In this document: piece after piece, positions 1 through 10,335 of the stretch | How positions within the stretch are numbered: position 1 is the stretch's first letter | Layout of the letters: each line of letters begins with the position of its first letter | Assembly (NCBI GenBank): GCA_003116975.1 | Contig: BGKB01000046.1 | Span: forward strand, 310,001-374,000 | DNA length: 64,000 nucleotides | Source of the DNA: Aurantiochytrium sp. KH105 | Taxonomy: Eukaryota > Sar > Bigyra > Thraustochytrida > Thraustochytriidae | Reading direction: 5' to 3' | Made by a program: the position numbers and the translations under genes | Notes under the pieces: model-generated | Told to the model about the DNA's origin: nothing | Seen by the model: the letters and a program-made list of their open reading frames with translations, nothing else | The model's database searches: none

Positions 1-690
1 TTTTGTAGACGGCCTCAAGTATGCGCCTCGAATCACTTTTTATCAGAAAGCGCCTGAACGCATCGCGTCTTCTTCTTTTTCTCCTTCTTCTTCATCATCA
101 TCATCTGACCTTTATCATCATGAGGGACAGGTGCAGCGATAAGTCATTACTGTCCATGGCTAGGGTTTGCTTTGTCGCCACTGCCACAGTTTCACGCGTT
201 CATAATGCAAGAAGATGTGCGAGCGTCCGTGACTACGGCTCCTCGGACCCTGTCCCGGTACCCGATCCCTGCGCTTGTCCGCCTGTCAATTTTACCAAAG
301 CGAAAGTGCTCTCAGCACAGCTACAAAAGAGCACTACTCCTTCTAGATCATCTCTAGGCCCAGGCTCACGCATCACCGCACATCATTTACTTATGCAATC
401 AATAGTTGACATCTTTGGAACGGACGCACACACCTATCTGTTCTCAAAGTAGCCAAAAATGAGTTGCGCGAACGCAGGACCGCACACACACTTTCCGGCG
501 CGGGGTCAATCAACAGCTTGCAATGCGCGAGGGGACGAGAGCAACAAGTGCATCGACGACCGGCCTGCAAACCTGGCGAACCCCCGCCGGCGTGTACTGC
601 GTGCGCGCGTACGCGAGCGAACGGCGCGCGGAGCAGTCTCGCGCACCTCTGGACGAGCGCCAAGAAGGGAAAGCTCGCATTCGCAAGAGA
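1..690. other. Left-edge intergenic region
   Basis: No gene is supported here. Overlapping open frames occur in several registers, but none gives a recognisable or compositionally convincing protein. The right part (about 460-690) is probably promoter and 5' leader of the gene that starts at 691, although that gene's frame stays open back to 523. Confidence 0.4.
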
Positions 691-3330
691 ATGGCTGACG
701 AGTCTACGACGAGCGCAGATCAGAGGCTTGCTACTCAGATGGACCCCGACGCCGCTCAACAAGGTCGGGATGAAGAGCAGCTGCACAAAGAACACTCTCT
801 CGCAAGCACCGGGCACGACGCTACTACGAGTGCAGATGTTGCAGGAGAAAAAGAACAAGTTGCAGATCCTGCACTCGCAAGTTACGATCGCGACGAACAC
901 GCACTGGACCCCAGCCATCTCTCAAACGATGTTGCTGCTGTCGCTTCTACGGTTTCGAACGACGAGGCTCATGATAAATCGACGGCAAAGAAGAATACCA
1001 GCGAGAGCGAAATTACTACTATTGCCGCTTCACAGGATGCCAACTGCACGCCTGTCGCAGATCTTTCCAACAAAGACAAGGCAGGCGCTGCCGCCCCTGG
1101 CATGGGGCATATTTCAAGCCTTGAGCGAGAGGACACCTCGACAAATCCCCAAGTCTCCGACGATGCCGAGACGGACGACAAACCTATTACGCCTTTGAAC
1201 GCCAATGATGATGAACTTGCATCCACTCTCAAAGACGCCATCCATGGGAACAACGATTCTGTTTCTCCTGTCGAACAGAACTCTCAGATCAACTCTTCAA
1301 TGTCTAAAGAAGCCGACCAACTGCCTGCACAAGTCAATTCTACCGCTTCCTCAATAGCCAACGCTGCAGGGGCAGCATTAGCTGAAACAGCTTCTTTGCA
1401 GACAACGCCATCGGTCAAGTCCTGCGAGCGCAAATCATCTCGAAAAGTCCTTCATGCAGAGTCATCTACCAAACTTGAGAATTCACCAGCGCACCAAACT
1501 GACTCGCGACCGCCATCGGAAACCACCTCTCAACCGATATCGGAGACTGCCTCGCAATCGCCATCGGAGACCGTCTCGAGGCCGCCATCGAGGACCAACT
1601 CGCGATCGCCATCGGTCTCGGAGACCAACTCGCAATCAACGTTTGCAATCCAAGCAAAAGACACGACGCCATCGCCTGCTCCCTCGCCTTCTCCCAACGA
1701 GTATCACAAAGAAAAGAAGGCGATGGTGCGCACCGCACAACCGTCGCCGCAAAAGCCACAAGAGCCTGCTGCACCAGCGAGCGAGGAGAGCCAGCTTGAG
1801 GAGCTCTTTCGTGTCTATGCGAGTGGTCTTGATCTCGTTTTTAGGCGGTATGCCTCGGCCGTCCTTGTGACAGGAACAACCTTTGAGCACATGGCTGTCG
1901 AGGCCGAATGCATGGATTTCGTCAAGTTCTATCGTATGTGCCGAGATTTCGGCGTTGCGCACGCAAAGGGGCTTTCCCAGGTCCAACTCAAGCATCTCTT
2001 TCTGCAAGTGTCTAAAAGAGGCCACGACTACAAAAAAATTGGCTTTCAGCAGTTTCGCCACGTGCTCGTACTCTGTGCAGAGGCGCTTCTCAGTCGCGAG
2101 CCATTCGCAGTCCGCTACACGACCCTCGTCTCTCGTGCACGCGCGCTTTTTCACCGAATGGATCTTGGTGACGACCGACGTGCAATCCTCACCAAGCGCA
2201 TGCTCGCCTTTGGTGGATTTCACTGCGGCGATGGCAAGCTTGGCGGTCACAAAGAGGCTGGCATCCCCTCCAAGAACTCCAAAGAGTTCACCTCCTTTGA
2301 CTATCACCAAGACTTTAAGAGCGTCGACGACCAGGGACGCACGCTCGGTCTCATTGATCTCTTTGGTCGCCCTGGTGAACCTGATACGCCTCCAGCCCCA
2401 GCCAAAGGGACACGTAAGTCCCGTATCGCCACGAATGTGGCCAATACACGTGGGCTTACCATCGTGCAAAATCAGTTTCCTCAAGCGCACGCAACTCGAA
2501 CAACGCGTCAGAGAATAACTCAATTCATGGAGCACAGACTCACTGTGCGCACGCGCTCGCACTACCAAGGTGGAGGCTCGCCATCTTTTCAACCCGCGAG
2601 TCCAGGTACAAGTCGCATCGACCCGCTTGCAAGAGATCAGAAGAAGCTTCACTGCACCAATCCCTACCATCTCAATGCGCGTGAAAAGGCTGCATTGGCG
2701 TCTGCACTTGGAATCGCTGTAAACGATCCAGACCTGGAGCAGTTTTCCCCTTTGCCTCAGCGTAATCACGTGGACAGCACAGTCGACGAAAATCTTCATG
2801 CCCGTGATTACTTTGATGCGAGCAACGATGTGCTCTGGAATAATATTGATGCAGTTGAGGTACCACGTGGGCAGATTCTTTCCCCGCAAGAGCCATCAAC
2901 GACACTTCGACCCGTTCTCCCCTTTGAACCGCCAAAGCAGCAACCTCAAGACATCAAAAAGGCACCCGTGCGTCGCGGGGCTGTCTTGGCAACAAGAAAG
3001 CCTCGAGCGCCGCCCCCTCGCGCCGGAGCCAAACCTGCGCCATCCCCCAAAGCGCGTAGTCTTCGGCAGCATCAGCACAAGCACCTGCAGCCACGCAATC
3101 CGCAATCTCGTTTGCCCAACGATGGACGTCGAGACGTTCGCGCAAAGCAACACCCACATCAACGCCAGCCAAAGCCCAAACAACACCAACATCAAGCCCG
3201 AGCCTTGTTGCGTGGGAACCTTGCTAACGGCGCAAACTACTCGGGTACACACATGGGAAAGGCGTCTTCACCGATGAATCGTCGACGTCCAGAAACACTG
3301 AACAAACGTCGAGCAAATCAGGATGTCTAA
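691..3330 (+). CDS. Low-complexity protein with weak p25-alpha/EF-hand-like region
   Basis: Predicted protein of 879 residues; function not recognised. I chose the ATG at 691 (MADEST...) because the upstream extension to 523 is Arg-rich and looks like leader. Residues 1-270 are acidic and Ser/Thr-rich, probably disordered. Residues about 272-317 hold five degenerate copies of an 8-residue unit of the type S-R/Q-x-P-S-E-T-x. Residues about 364-495 are the only globular-looking part: amphipathic helices spaced like an EF-hand or TPPP/p25-alpha fold, with FVKFYRMCRDFGV and IGFQQFRHVL the most family-like strings. That resemblance is weak. The C-terminal third is basic and Pro/Gln/His-rich. It is convergent with the desaturase gene, 303 bp away. 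A cytoskeletal role is only a guess from the p25-like region. Confidence 0.65.
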   Translation: MADESTTSADQRLATQMDPDAAQQGRDEEQLHKEHSLASTGHDATTSADVAGEKEQVADPALASYDRDEHALDPSHLSNDVAAVASTVSNDEAHDKSTAKKNTSESEITTIAASQDANCTPVADLSNKDKAGAAAPGMGHISSLEREDTSTNPQVSDDAETDDKPITPLNANDDELASTLKDAIHGNNDSVSPVEQNSQINSSMSKEADQLPAQVNSTASSIANAAGAALAETASLQTTPSVKSCERKSSRKVLHAESSTKLENSPAHQTDSRPPSETTSQPISETASQSPSETVSRPPSRTNSRSPSVSETNSQSTFAIQAKDTTPSPAPSPSPNEYHKEKKAMVRTAQPSPQKPQEPAAPASEESQLEELFRVYASGLDLVFRRYASAVLVTGTTFEHMAVEAECMDFVKFYRMCRDFGVAHAKGLSQVQLKHLFLQVSKRGHDYKKIGFQQFRHVLVLCAEALLSREPFAVRYTTLVSRARALFHRMDLGDDRRAILTKRMLAFGGFHCGDGKLGGHKEAGIPSKNSKEFTSFDYHQDFKSVDDQGRTLGLIDLFGRPGEPDTPPAPAKGTRKSRIATNVANTRGLTIVQNQFPQAHATRTTRQRITQFMEHRLTVRTRSHYQGGGSPSFQPASPGTSRIDPLARDQKKLHCTNPYHLNAREKAALASALGIAVNDPDLEQFSPLPQRNHVDSTVDENLHARDYFDASNDVLWNNIDAVEVPRGQILSPQEPSTTLRPVLPFEPPKQQPQDIKKAPVRRGAVLATRKPRAPPPRAGAKPAPSPKARSLRQHQHKHLQPRNPQSRLPNDGRRDVRAKQHPHQRQPKPKQHQHQARALLRGNLANGANYSGTHMGKASSPMNRRRPETLNKRRANQDV
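1504..1640 (+). repeat. 24-bp coding tandem repeat (8-residue unit)
   Basis: Five imperfect copies of a 24-bp unit built on tcg-cga-ccg-cca-tcg-gag-acc. The repeats stay in frame, and the fourth to fifth copies carry a small insertion. They encode a Ser/Pro/Glu-rich disordered stretch. Confidence 0.7.
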
Positions 3331-3633
3331 GCGCAGGCCAAAGGCCCATTGAAGATCTATGGCAATTCTATACCGCAACTGCGGTCCGGGCCAGAGTGTT
3401 TTACAACGCATGAGCGACTGGCACCTATTATTTGCATGCGATGCAATTGTCCGAACGACTCGCAGCCCTTGTCGTGAGCTTTTCTAGCAAGCGTTGGCTT
3501 GTCCTGTGTTGCAAGTCTCGATGAAGCCGAGCAGACGCAAAGTCGCATGGCGAAAATGACCTTGGCACATGGCCATTTAGTTGGCGAGGACACAGAAATA
3601 TTCATTTTCACAATAAGATTTAGACTTGTATTT
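3331..3633. other. Convergent 3' intergenic region
   Basis: Short spacer between the stop of the plus-strand gene and the stop of the minus-strand desaturase. It should hold both 3' UTRs. No distinct signal was identified. Confidence 0.4.
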
Positions 3634-5007
3634 TTAGTCAACCTTGAGCGTCTTATCAATGCCACCATTCTGAGCATAATGGCGGCCAACCTCGTGAAGG
3701 TTTCCCAAGGTCATCTTCCATGCCGTCAAGTACGACACCTTCTCGTACTCGAGACCGTGCGTCTCGCAGAATTGAGTCAGACGGCGGGAAACCTCTGGCT
3801 GGTGAAATTGTGGCATCTGAGGCCACAAATGATGAATCACCTGGCAATTGAGGTAACCCATGATCCAATCGACGGGCCAAAATCCAGGGTCAATGTCAAC
3901 TGTATGCTCGAGCGCATAACGCAGCCACGACTTGTGCACGTCGCGCTCCACCACGTCCTTGTGAGTGTGCGAGAGCGAAAAGTGCCCAAAGAGGTACATG
4001 CCGCTCACCCACATTGAAGCCCAGTAACCAATCATGTAGCTGCTCAGCAGACTCCAGCCAGTGCATTGCTGCACGAGCAGCGTGCGCACGATGTGCGAAG
4101 AAAGCATATAGAGACCCTCTTCCCATAGGCCGTTGCGCAGAACATGACGGGGATGTAGCAAGCCCAGCCAGAACCACATGACAAAGACGCCGCTGGTCAG
4201 CGGAAGAAAGGTAAAGGCCTGCACGCGCGCCCACATGGGCAGCATGGGTGTCCTGAACTTGGACTTTTCGACTGCCGTCTTGAAGAACGAGACCACAGGC
4301 GCGGTGTCAATGTCCAAGTCATGCCCAACCTTTTGCGTCGCACTGTGATGCTTGTTGTGCATGACACGCCACAGGTGACCAGAAGTTCCGAGACCAAAGC
4401 CAATGAGCACATGCTGGATGCGATGGCCGAGCCAGACGGAGTCGACGAGCGACCCGTGACCGGCCTCGTGCTGGAGCCAGCCGCAACGTCCACCAAAAAG
4501 ACCGTGCAACAGGACGGCTGTCACCGTGTATCCCTGCGAGAACGCGTACAGGCCGAGTACAAAGAGGACGACCAGTTCGGCTGCACGCATGAACGCATGC
4601 GTTTTGCTCGTCTGGAAAAAACCATCTGCCTTGAGCTGCTCTTCGAACTCAACAAAGGCGCGATTGATTTTGCCTTCCTCGCTGTCCTCGGAAATGGACT
4701 GCCCAGGCTGAATCTTGCATTGCGGCTCGCGCTTTGGCAGCGACTTGAGAATGAGGTTGGCCTTTTTGCTTCGCAAGTGAAAGGCCTTGTACATTTCGGT
4801 CGCATCTGCTCCCGTGTTGGCCAGTCCGTATCGAATCACCGATCCTCCCGGATGCCTCCGCATAAAGTTCGTCACATCGTACTCGACGTTATCGATGAGC
4901 ACCCACTGTTTCTCCTGCTCCTCGGCTTCCGCACCGCCGACACCTCGGAGCTTTCCCGTCGCTGTTGTCGCCCCGCCGCGCTGGTCCTGCTGGGCGCCGC
5001 GCCCCAT
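3634..5007 (-). CDS. Cytochrome b5-fused front-end fatty acid desaturase, delta-5 type
   Basis: Predicted 457-residue ER membrane enzyme that would introduce a double bond between an existing one and the carboxyl end of a C20 acyl chain, a step in EPA/ARA synthesis. The N-terminal cytochrome b5 domain has the heme motif HPGG and a second candidate heme ligand in FHLRSKKA. The three histidine boxes of front-end desaturases are present: HEAGH, HNKHH and QVIHH. The Gln in the third box is diagnostic of this class, and the QVIHH variant with the following PEVSRR block resembles thraustochytrid delta-5 enzymes. Hydrophobic segments flank the boxes. I chose the start at 5007 (MGRG...) because known relatives begin MGRG. 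The frame is open to 5058, but that extension is Arg-rich. Delta-5 rather than delta-6 or delta-8 is inferred from resemblance; substrate needs assay. Confidence 0.88.
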   Translation of the reverse strand: MGRGAQQDQRGGATTATGKLRGVGGAEAEEQEKQWVLIDNVEYDVTNFMRRHPGGSVIRYGLANTGADATEMYKAFHLRSKKANLILKSLPKREPQCKIQPGQSISEDSEEGKINRAFVEFEEQLKADGFFQTSKTHAFMRAAELVVLFVLGLYAFSQGYTVTAVLLHGLFGGRCGWLQHEAGHGSLVDSVWLGHRIQHVLIGFGLGTSGHLWRVMHNKHHSATQKVGHDLDIDTAPVVSFFKTAVEKSKFRTPMLPMWARVQAFTFLPLTSGVFVMWFWLGLLHPRHVLRNGLWEEGLYMLSSHIVRTLLVQQCTGWSLLSSYMIGYWASMWVSGMYLFGHFSLSHTHKDVVERDVHKSWLRYALEHTVDIDPGFWPVDWIMGYLNCQVIHHLWPQMPQFHQPEVSRRLTQFCETHGLEYEKVSYLTAWKMTLGNLHEVGRHYAQNGGIDKTLKVD

Positions 5008-5283
5008 CTTTCTTCTTTTGCTTCTCCTCCTCCTCCTCCTCGCTTCGACACAAGCCACCTAGCTCGCCTCGTGCGTTTGGCAAATTGTAGGTCTGCGTTT
5101 CTTCTTCTCGAGCCCGTCCCTCGAGTGAGTCGAGCGCCCAAAACGTTTTTGCCTCGCGCTCAATCAGTCGATCGAATCGTCGTGCCCGAGTTCTTCTGTT
5201 CACCCCTCCCCGTACGCGCCGGGACCTCGCGCGCGTGTCCCCTCCTCCGAGATCGATCGATCGATCGGCTCGCCTCGCGCGTG

Positions 5284-5330
5284 CATTCATTCATTCATTC
5301 ATTCATTCATTCATTCATTCATTCATTCAT
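5284..5330. repeat. (CATT)n microsatellite
   Basis: Near-perfect tetranucleotide run of about 12 copies, about 280 bp upstream of the desaturase start. Confidence 0.95.
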
Positions 5331-6725
5331 ACATACGAATGTGAAGTGACACCATCATCCATCCATCCATCCATCCCTCCCTTAGATCGATAATCAGTCG
5401 GTCCCCGTCGCACCCACCTTCTCTCGCGCCGCGTCTGAAGTACCGCGGCGCGGGCCTCGCTCCCGGCGGCGCTGGGTGCGTCGCGCGCCGCGAAGGCTCG
5501 AGAAGCAGGGCCGCGCGGTGTCGGCCGCGGCCGCGCGCATTACAGCGCGATGACGAAGCCGCTGATGTCATCGCCGCAGCCTGTGCTTTGCCGCTCTTGG
5601 AACTTTGGCGTGCGTGCTTGCGTGCTGGCTGCTGCAGCTGCTGCTTGCTTGCTGACGTGAGCACACCGAGCGGCAACAACCGAGTGCTCTTCGGGTTTTT
5701 GGCTTTGACGTCAATGAATGAAGAAAAGCCAAGCTGGGCGGGGTTTGCGAGCGCGGGTGCGTCGATGGGTGGATGGATAGATGGATGGGCCACCGAGGCG
5801 CGACGGCGGCTGCGACCTCGAATGCGAGCAAAGGCCGGCGCGACATCGACATGCGAGCAGCACCGGAGTTGATACGCCAGGGTTGGTCGGGTGAATCGAA
5901 CGGAGAAGAAGGCTCAGCTACTCTTGGTTGACGTTACGCGAGCGATTCCCGTGAAGAAAAGGAGCGTATACGAGCGCAAGCGAGCATGGGCGGGAGCAAA
6001 CGTAGTGGCAGGACCGCAGAGTGAGTGATTGTGTCCCGAAGGCGATGAAGAACTACACGCGAGCGACCGACAGACAACATGAATGTCCGCGCCAGATTTG
6101 GCATCTCCGGCTCCTTCTCCGCCCGGCGTTTGAGAAGCCATGCTGTGGCCGGCACGAATCGGTGTGGCCGGTAAGAATCGCAGATGAAAAGGAGTAACGG
6201 GACCAGGAGCGAAAACCTGAGCGCGGTCTGACCTGGTCCGAAATTGTCGGAGCAGCCAGTAAGCATGCCATAGCACGCCGCCAGTGGTGATCACGAGAGT
6301 TACCCTCTGACGAGAGAAGCTGGCCATTGCAAAATATTTTTGCAGCTGGCTGCCTGCAGATACGTCAAAAGAATTGAAGGGGTGGGTGAGTGCAAATAAA
6401 ACTTGTGCAAAGACGAGAACAGTCAACACCCGAACTTCGCATGCAGTCCCCAGCCCTTATTACACGATTCATACGAGCCTACAGAACTTTTTGGCTCAAT
6501 GCAAATGAGATGAGGAGAATCCCACGCACACTCTGACCTCGGTGTTGTGGGAATCCACATTGTTTATGGTCTTGGATGACGATTGACGACTGACCAAAAT
6601 TCGATCATACGCTGCCATCATGATTCGTCATTTCGAGATATAGAACTGGCGCTTGCGTAAACGTGTAAAAACGAGATTGTGACTCGAAGACACTTTTGTC
6701 ACGCGCCTTTGAATGCAAGCGACTA

Positions 6726-6861
6726 GCAAAGCATGGGCTGCTGATTTTCTTCGCGTCTATCTGCAAAGAAGCAATAGTACGGGCTACCGATCCTGTCTGC
6801 AAAGAAGCAAAGTATGGGCTACCGATCGTGCCTGCAAAGGAGCAAAGTATGGGCTACCAGC
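6726..6861. repeat. About 36-bp tandem repeat, 3-4 copies
   Basis: Three clear copies begin at 6761, 6797 and 6832 with ctgcaaagaagcaaagtatg-like cores followed by gggctaccgatc. A degenerate fourth copy (gcaaagcatgggctg) sits at about 6726. Spacing is 35-36 bp. Noncoding, upstream of the TMCO4-like gene. Confidence 0.85.
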
Positions 6862-7576
6862 AAACAAATGATGTGCCCATTTACGATTGACTTGAAAAGC
6901 AACGCATTTGGCATCATAGAAACGGGAAAGTCATCGCCTTCATCAGCAGCAAGGGTACTCGAGGACAGAACAACATAGATTTTTCACCGCTGCGAAGTAC
7001 TGGAACAAGTCGAGGTGGAAAGTTCTGATCCCATCTATCGCATCTGTCTGACAGGGGAGCTTATCGATCGACGATAGAATCACTCCCATAATGCAATAGC
7101 AAGCAATAGCGACTGCGCTTCGTCTATACAGCGAATTCTTCTGGCAACGCACACAATTTGCACAACACGACCATAAAGCCTGGTTACGTTGTTCCTCCGA
7201 GGAGGCTTTCCTTGCTCCTGTGCTAGCGCCGTGACGTCTCTCCTGAGAAACGAGCCCGCGCCCAGCCTTGGCTGACCCAGCGCTCGGCTCAGTGTCGAGG
7301 CAGCTCTCACCCTCTCCACCGGTGACGTGGCCATCTCGCCGCACGCCGCCACGCTCTTGGCGACGTTACGAAGACCGTGCTCATAAAGGCTGGCAGACAG
7401 AACCGGGTGCGCCTCACCAAGAAGCACAAGCTGGAGAGAGCGAGCAAAGACGCAAGAGACGGCGCAAGACGCGGGCCGAAGGGGCTCGACAGCACGCCAA
7501 AGAGCTGACGTGCGCTGTGGCGCGAAGCGAAGCCCGCCGGGCGAGCACGCGAAGCGAAAGAACGAGACAGGATAAC

Positions 7577-9922
7577 ATGCGGCATGGCGAAAGCGACGAC
7601 GCCTACGCGTCCATGCCGTCTCGCGACGAAGACGACGTTTCGGGCGAGATGAATACCGCGGGTCCCATGAGCACGAGCCGACAAGAACCCGGAGCAGGCA
7701 TCGATAATGATGACGATGACGAAGAGGAGCTCGTTTGGGAGGCAGACGCCCAAGGGCAGACTTCGACTGAAGCCACGTCTGCAGCCAAGACCAACGCTGC
7801 CCCGCCTTCAGCCCCAGCGCCTCCAGCTTCTTCAACGCAGCAAGCCCCGCAACCGGGACCTAAAGCCTCGACTGTGCAGGCCGGCACAAGGCGCGTGAGC
7901 ATTGGATGGCTTCCTGAGCAAGATGATCGCATGAAGATCTCGCTCGCCGGGCTCGTGTCGTCCGTGGGTCTCAACCGTGACAAGATGCTCTCCACCAACG
8001 ATGGCGGCCCCACCAAGGAAGACAACGAATGGCTTGACAAGTACCTCGACCTCGTCATCAGTCACGTGCTCACCCTCTCCAAAGATGTCAAACCTGGAAT
8101 CCTTCCGCTTGCCGTCATCGACTCGGACTCGGCGCCTCTTGCCCAAGTGTGGAACGAAACGGTCGACGAAGCTGACCGTGAGAGGGCATTTGGCGAGCTT
8201 TTTGCGCAAAGCATCCTCTTTATCGGCGCAGAGTCCAAGAATACTGCTCGTCGCTACGATGCGCGAACGCATCGCTGTCTGCGCCTCGTGAGCAAATATC
8301 TCAACCTCTCGCGCGCGTGCATTGACGAGTACGAGGAGATGATTGCCGGGCTGGTGACTGCCAGTGCCGAGCAAGAGGCCGAGGCAGCAAAGCAAAACAA
8401 GGAACTCGACGAAGAGGCCAAAAGGGAAAAGTCTCGCGCCCGGACTTGGCGCAACATCAAGGTGGGCTCGGCAGCCGCACTCGGCGCAGTTGCAGTGGGC
8501 GTCACGGGCGGGCTTGCGCTCCCGGCCATCGGGGCGAGTCTTGCTACGTTTGGCGGCGTGGCGGCCACCACTGGAGCCTTTGTGGCAAGCGCAAGCGGCA
8601 CGGCCCTCTTTACGACGCTCTTTACCGCGCAAGGGCTTCGCATTACAGGCTACAAGATGTCAAAACGTATTGCAGCCAACCTTGATGAGTTCGAATTCCG
8701 TGACGTCCCGCGTGAGGCTGGTGCTCGTCGCGCTGGCACAGGTCTTCACGTCTCAATTCTTGTGAGCGGATGGGCTGCGGACGAAGCGCGCGCCATCAAA
8801 CTCCGCGACAAGCGAAGAAACGAGGCTCTGGCACAGCAAGATGAGAGTGCGACAGACACCAATGATCTTGCAAAGGACCTGGACGCTGTGGACATTTCCG
8901 AAAAGGCACCTGCAGCTGGAGTCGCCGCCGACGACATCACGCAAGAAGCGCAATCCGCTCCCAAAACAGACTCAGGTCAAGCCGCAAAGCCCGAGCAGCA
9001 AGAGCAGCAGCTGCAGTCCAACGAGGAGCAGCAGGCACCCGGCGACGACGCGGTTAGCGTGGCAGCCGCCGCGTCCAAAGCCGCTGCAGAGGCGGCCAAT
9101 GCCGCGGACGAGGGCGAAACGACGCACCCCGACGCGGCCAGCGCGCCCGTTCAAGAAGATGGCCCCATCGCCAAAGGTGAACTGCAGTCCGCAGAATGGA
9201 TTTCCGTGGCTGGCAAATTTCGCCCCGAGCTCGGCGAGACCTTTCACCTCGTGTGGGAGACCAAGATTCTCAAGGATGTTTCCACCTCGCTAAAGCGCTT
9301 CGCCATTGACAAGGCTGTAGGTAAGGCCGTTTCCGAGACACTTGCCCACACCACGCTCGCGGCTCTCATGTCGGCAATTGCCTGGCCCTCGTTTGTGGTC
9401 GGGGCAACCAATTACATTGACAACTCTTTTAGTGTTGCATCGAACCGAGCCAAGATCGCGGGCGAAGAGCTTGCGCGAGCCATTCTCAGTGGTGCTCATG
9501 GCCAGCGGCCCGTGACACTCGTTGGCTACTGTCTCGGCGGTCTCGTCATCTTTCACTGCCTGCAGTATCTCGTTGCCAAGAAAAAGTCGCTCATGCCCAA
9601 CCGACCGCAGGTGGATGGCCTCGTGCTGGACGTTATCATTCTCGGGGCGCCCATCACGGCCGGTGCCGACCAGTGGCGGCAGATCCGCAGCATTGTTAGC
9701 GGCAATCTGGTGAATGGTTACAGCCCAAGCGACTGGATCCTTGCTGTGCTTTACCGCTCGACCTCCCTCTCCGTGTCCCGCATTTCGGGCTTGTACACTG
9801 TCGACTGTCCTGGCGTGACCAACATTGACGTCAGTAGCGTCGCCAAGACACAGGTCGATTACTATAGCCATCTCGACGAGTGCATGGACCTCATCAAAAA
9901 GTTCTCCTCGCCAACGCCCTGA
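7577..9922 (+). CDS. TMCO4/DUF726-family alpha/beta-hydrolase-like membrane protein
   Basis: Predicted protein of 781 residues. Residues 1-105 are acidic and disordered. Residues about 296-353 form a long Gly/Ala-rich hydrophobic stretch (probably two membrane hairpins) followed by ITGYKMSKR, as in TMCO4/DUF726 proteins. A second disordered Ala/Glu/Gln-rich insert lies at about 410-530. The C-terminal half has the family's hydrolase core, including LVWETKIL, the nucleophile-elbow segment GYCLGG (Cys at residue 652), VIILGAPITA and a late DYYSHLDE. Family members normally show G-F-S-L-G at the elbow, so here the nucleophile Ser appears to be replaced by Cys. Catalytic activity of the family is poorly known. 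The frame is open to 7268; I chose 7577 (MRHGES...) because the preceding codons are Arg-rich and look like a leader. Confidence 0.82.
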   Translation: MRHGESDDAYASMPSRDEDDVSGEMNTAGPMSTSRQEPGAGIDNDDDDEEELVWEADAQGQTSTEATSAAKTNAAPPSAPAPPASSTQQAPQPGPKASTVQAGTRRVSIGWLPEQDDRMKISLAGLVSSVGLNRDKMLSTNDGGPTKEDNEWLDKYLDLVISHVLTLSKDVKPGILPLAVIDSDSAPLAQVWNETVDEADRERAFGELFAQSILFIGAESKNTARRYDARTHRCLRLVSKYLNLSRACIDEYEEMIAGLVTASAEQEAEAAKQNKELDEEAKREKSRARTWRNIKVGSAAALGAVAVGVTGGLALPAIGASLATFGGVAATTGAFVASASGTALFTTLFTAQGLRITGYKMSKRIAANLDEFEFRDVPREAGARRAGTGLHVSILVSGWAADEARAIKLRDKRRNEALAQQDESATDTNDLAKDLDAVDISEKAPAAGVAADDITQEAQSAPKTDSGQAAKPEQQEQQLQSNEEQQAPGDDAVSVAAAASKAAAEAANAADEGETTHPDAASAPVQEDGPIAKGELQSAEWISVAGKFRPELGETFHLVWETKILKDVSTSLKRFAIDKAVGKAVSETLAHTTLAALMSAIAWPSFVVGATNYIDNSFSVASNRAKIAGEELARAILSGAHGQRPVTLVGYCLGGLVIFHCLQYLVAKKKSLMPNRPQVDGLVLDVIILGAPITAGADQWRQIRSIVSGNLVNGYSPSDWILAVLYRSTSLSVSRISGLYTVDCPGVTNIDVSSVAKTQVDYYSHLDECMDLIKKFSSPTP

Positions 9923-10335
9923 ACATCCTTTTGTCTGCATGCATGCCTTGTAATCACATCACATCATATCCCATCCCTCACTGTCAGTAGCAAAGCAACC
10001 AACTGATTGCCCGATTTTAAAAAAAGAAAAAATTGTGCTTCTTTTTCATCATCGTTGCCATGACTTTCGTTCTTGTTTCCCCTTTACGTTCACGACAAAT
10101 CGTGATCATGTTCAACACGTTTTGCTGCTTGTTTGTGAAAACGTGGTCTCTCTCCTCAATTGAAAAAAGATGCCAATTTCACATTTCCTTTTTCACATTT
10201 TTGCTGAGTTACATCGCCCTCTTTTCCCAGTACGATCAAATTCAGAATTGCTGTCTAGCTTTTTGAAAGTCCACCTTTTCGAGGACCAAACAGACATATC
10301 CCACCGAAGCAAGAATTTTTTTTTTACTAATATTA
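9923..10335. other. Convergent AT-rich 3' intergenic region
   Basis: 413 bp between the stops of the TMCO4-like gene and the eIF4E-like gene. T-rich and noticeably more AT-rich than the flanking coding DNA. Holds both 3' ends; no gene seen. Confidence 0.5.

Larger units (their letters stand above)
5008..7576. other. Divergent intergenic region, desaturase to TMCO4-like gene
   Basis: 2.6 kb between divergently transcribed genes, presumably holding both promoters. It contains a CATT microsatellite (5284-5330), TCCA/GGAT-type short repeats near 5354 and 5765, and a 36-bp tandem repeat (6726-6861). Minus-strand frames such as 5914-6429 are open, but give no recognisable product. Confidence 0.5.

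Noticed and set aside
1636..2889. 417-codon minus-strand frame
   Set aside because: Lies wholly within the plus-strand gene 691-3330 and has no recognisable domain. The sense frame is longer and has repeats kept in frame.
5880..5955. Possible minus-strand tRNA from a TTCGATTC-like T-loop
   Set aside because: The flanking bases do not form a T stem, and no acceptor or anticodon arm can be drawn.
5914..6429. 171-codon minus-strand frame with a hydrophobic start
   Set aside because: It starts like a signal peptide, but the rest is Ser/Pro/Ala-rich and overlapped by other frames. No family resemblance.
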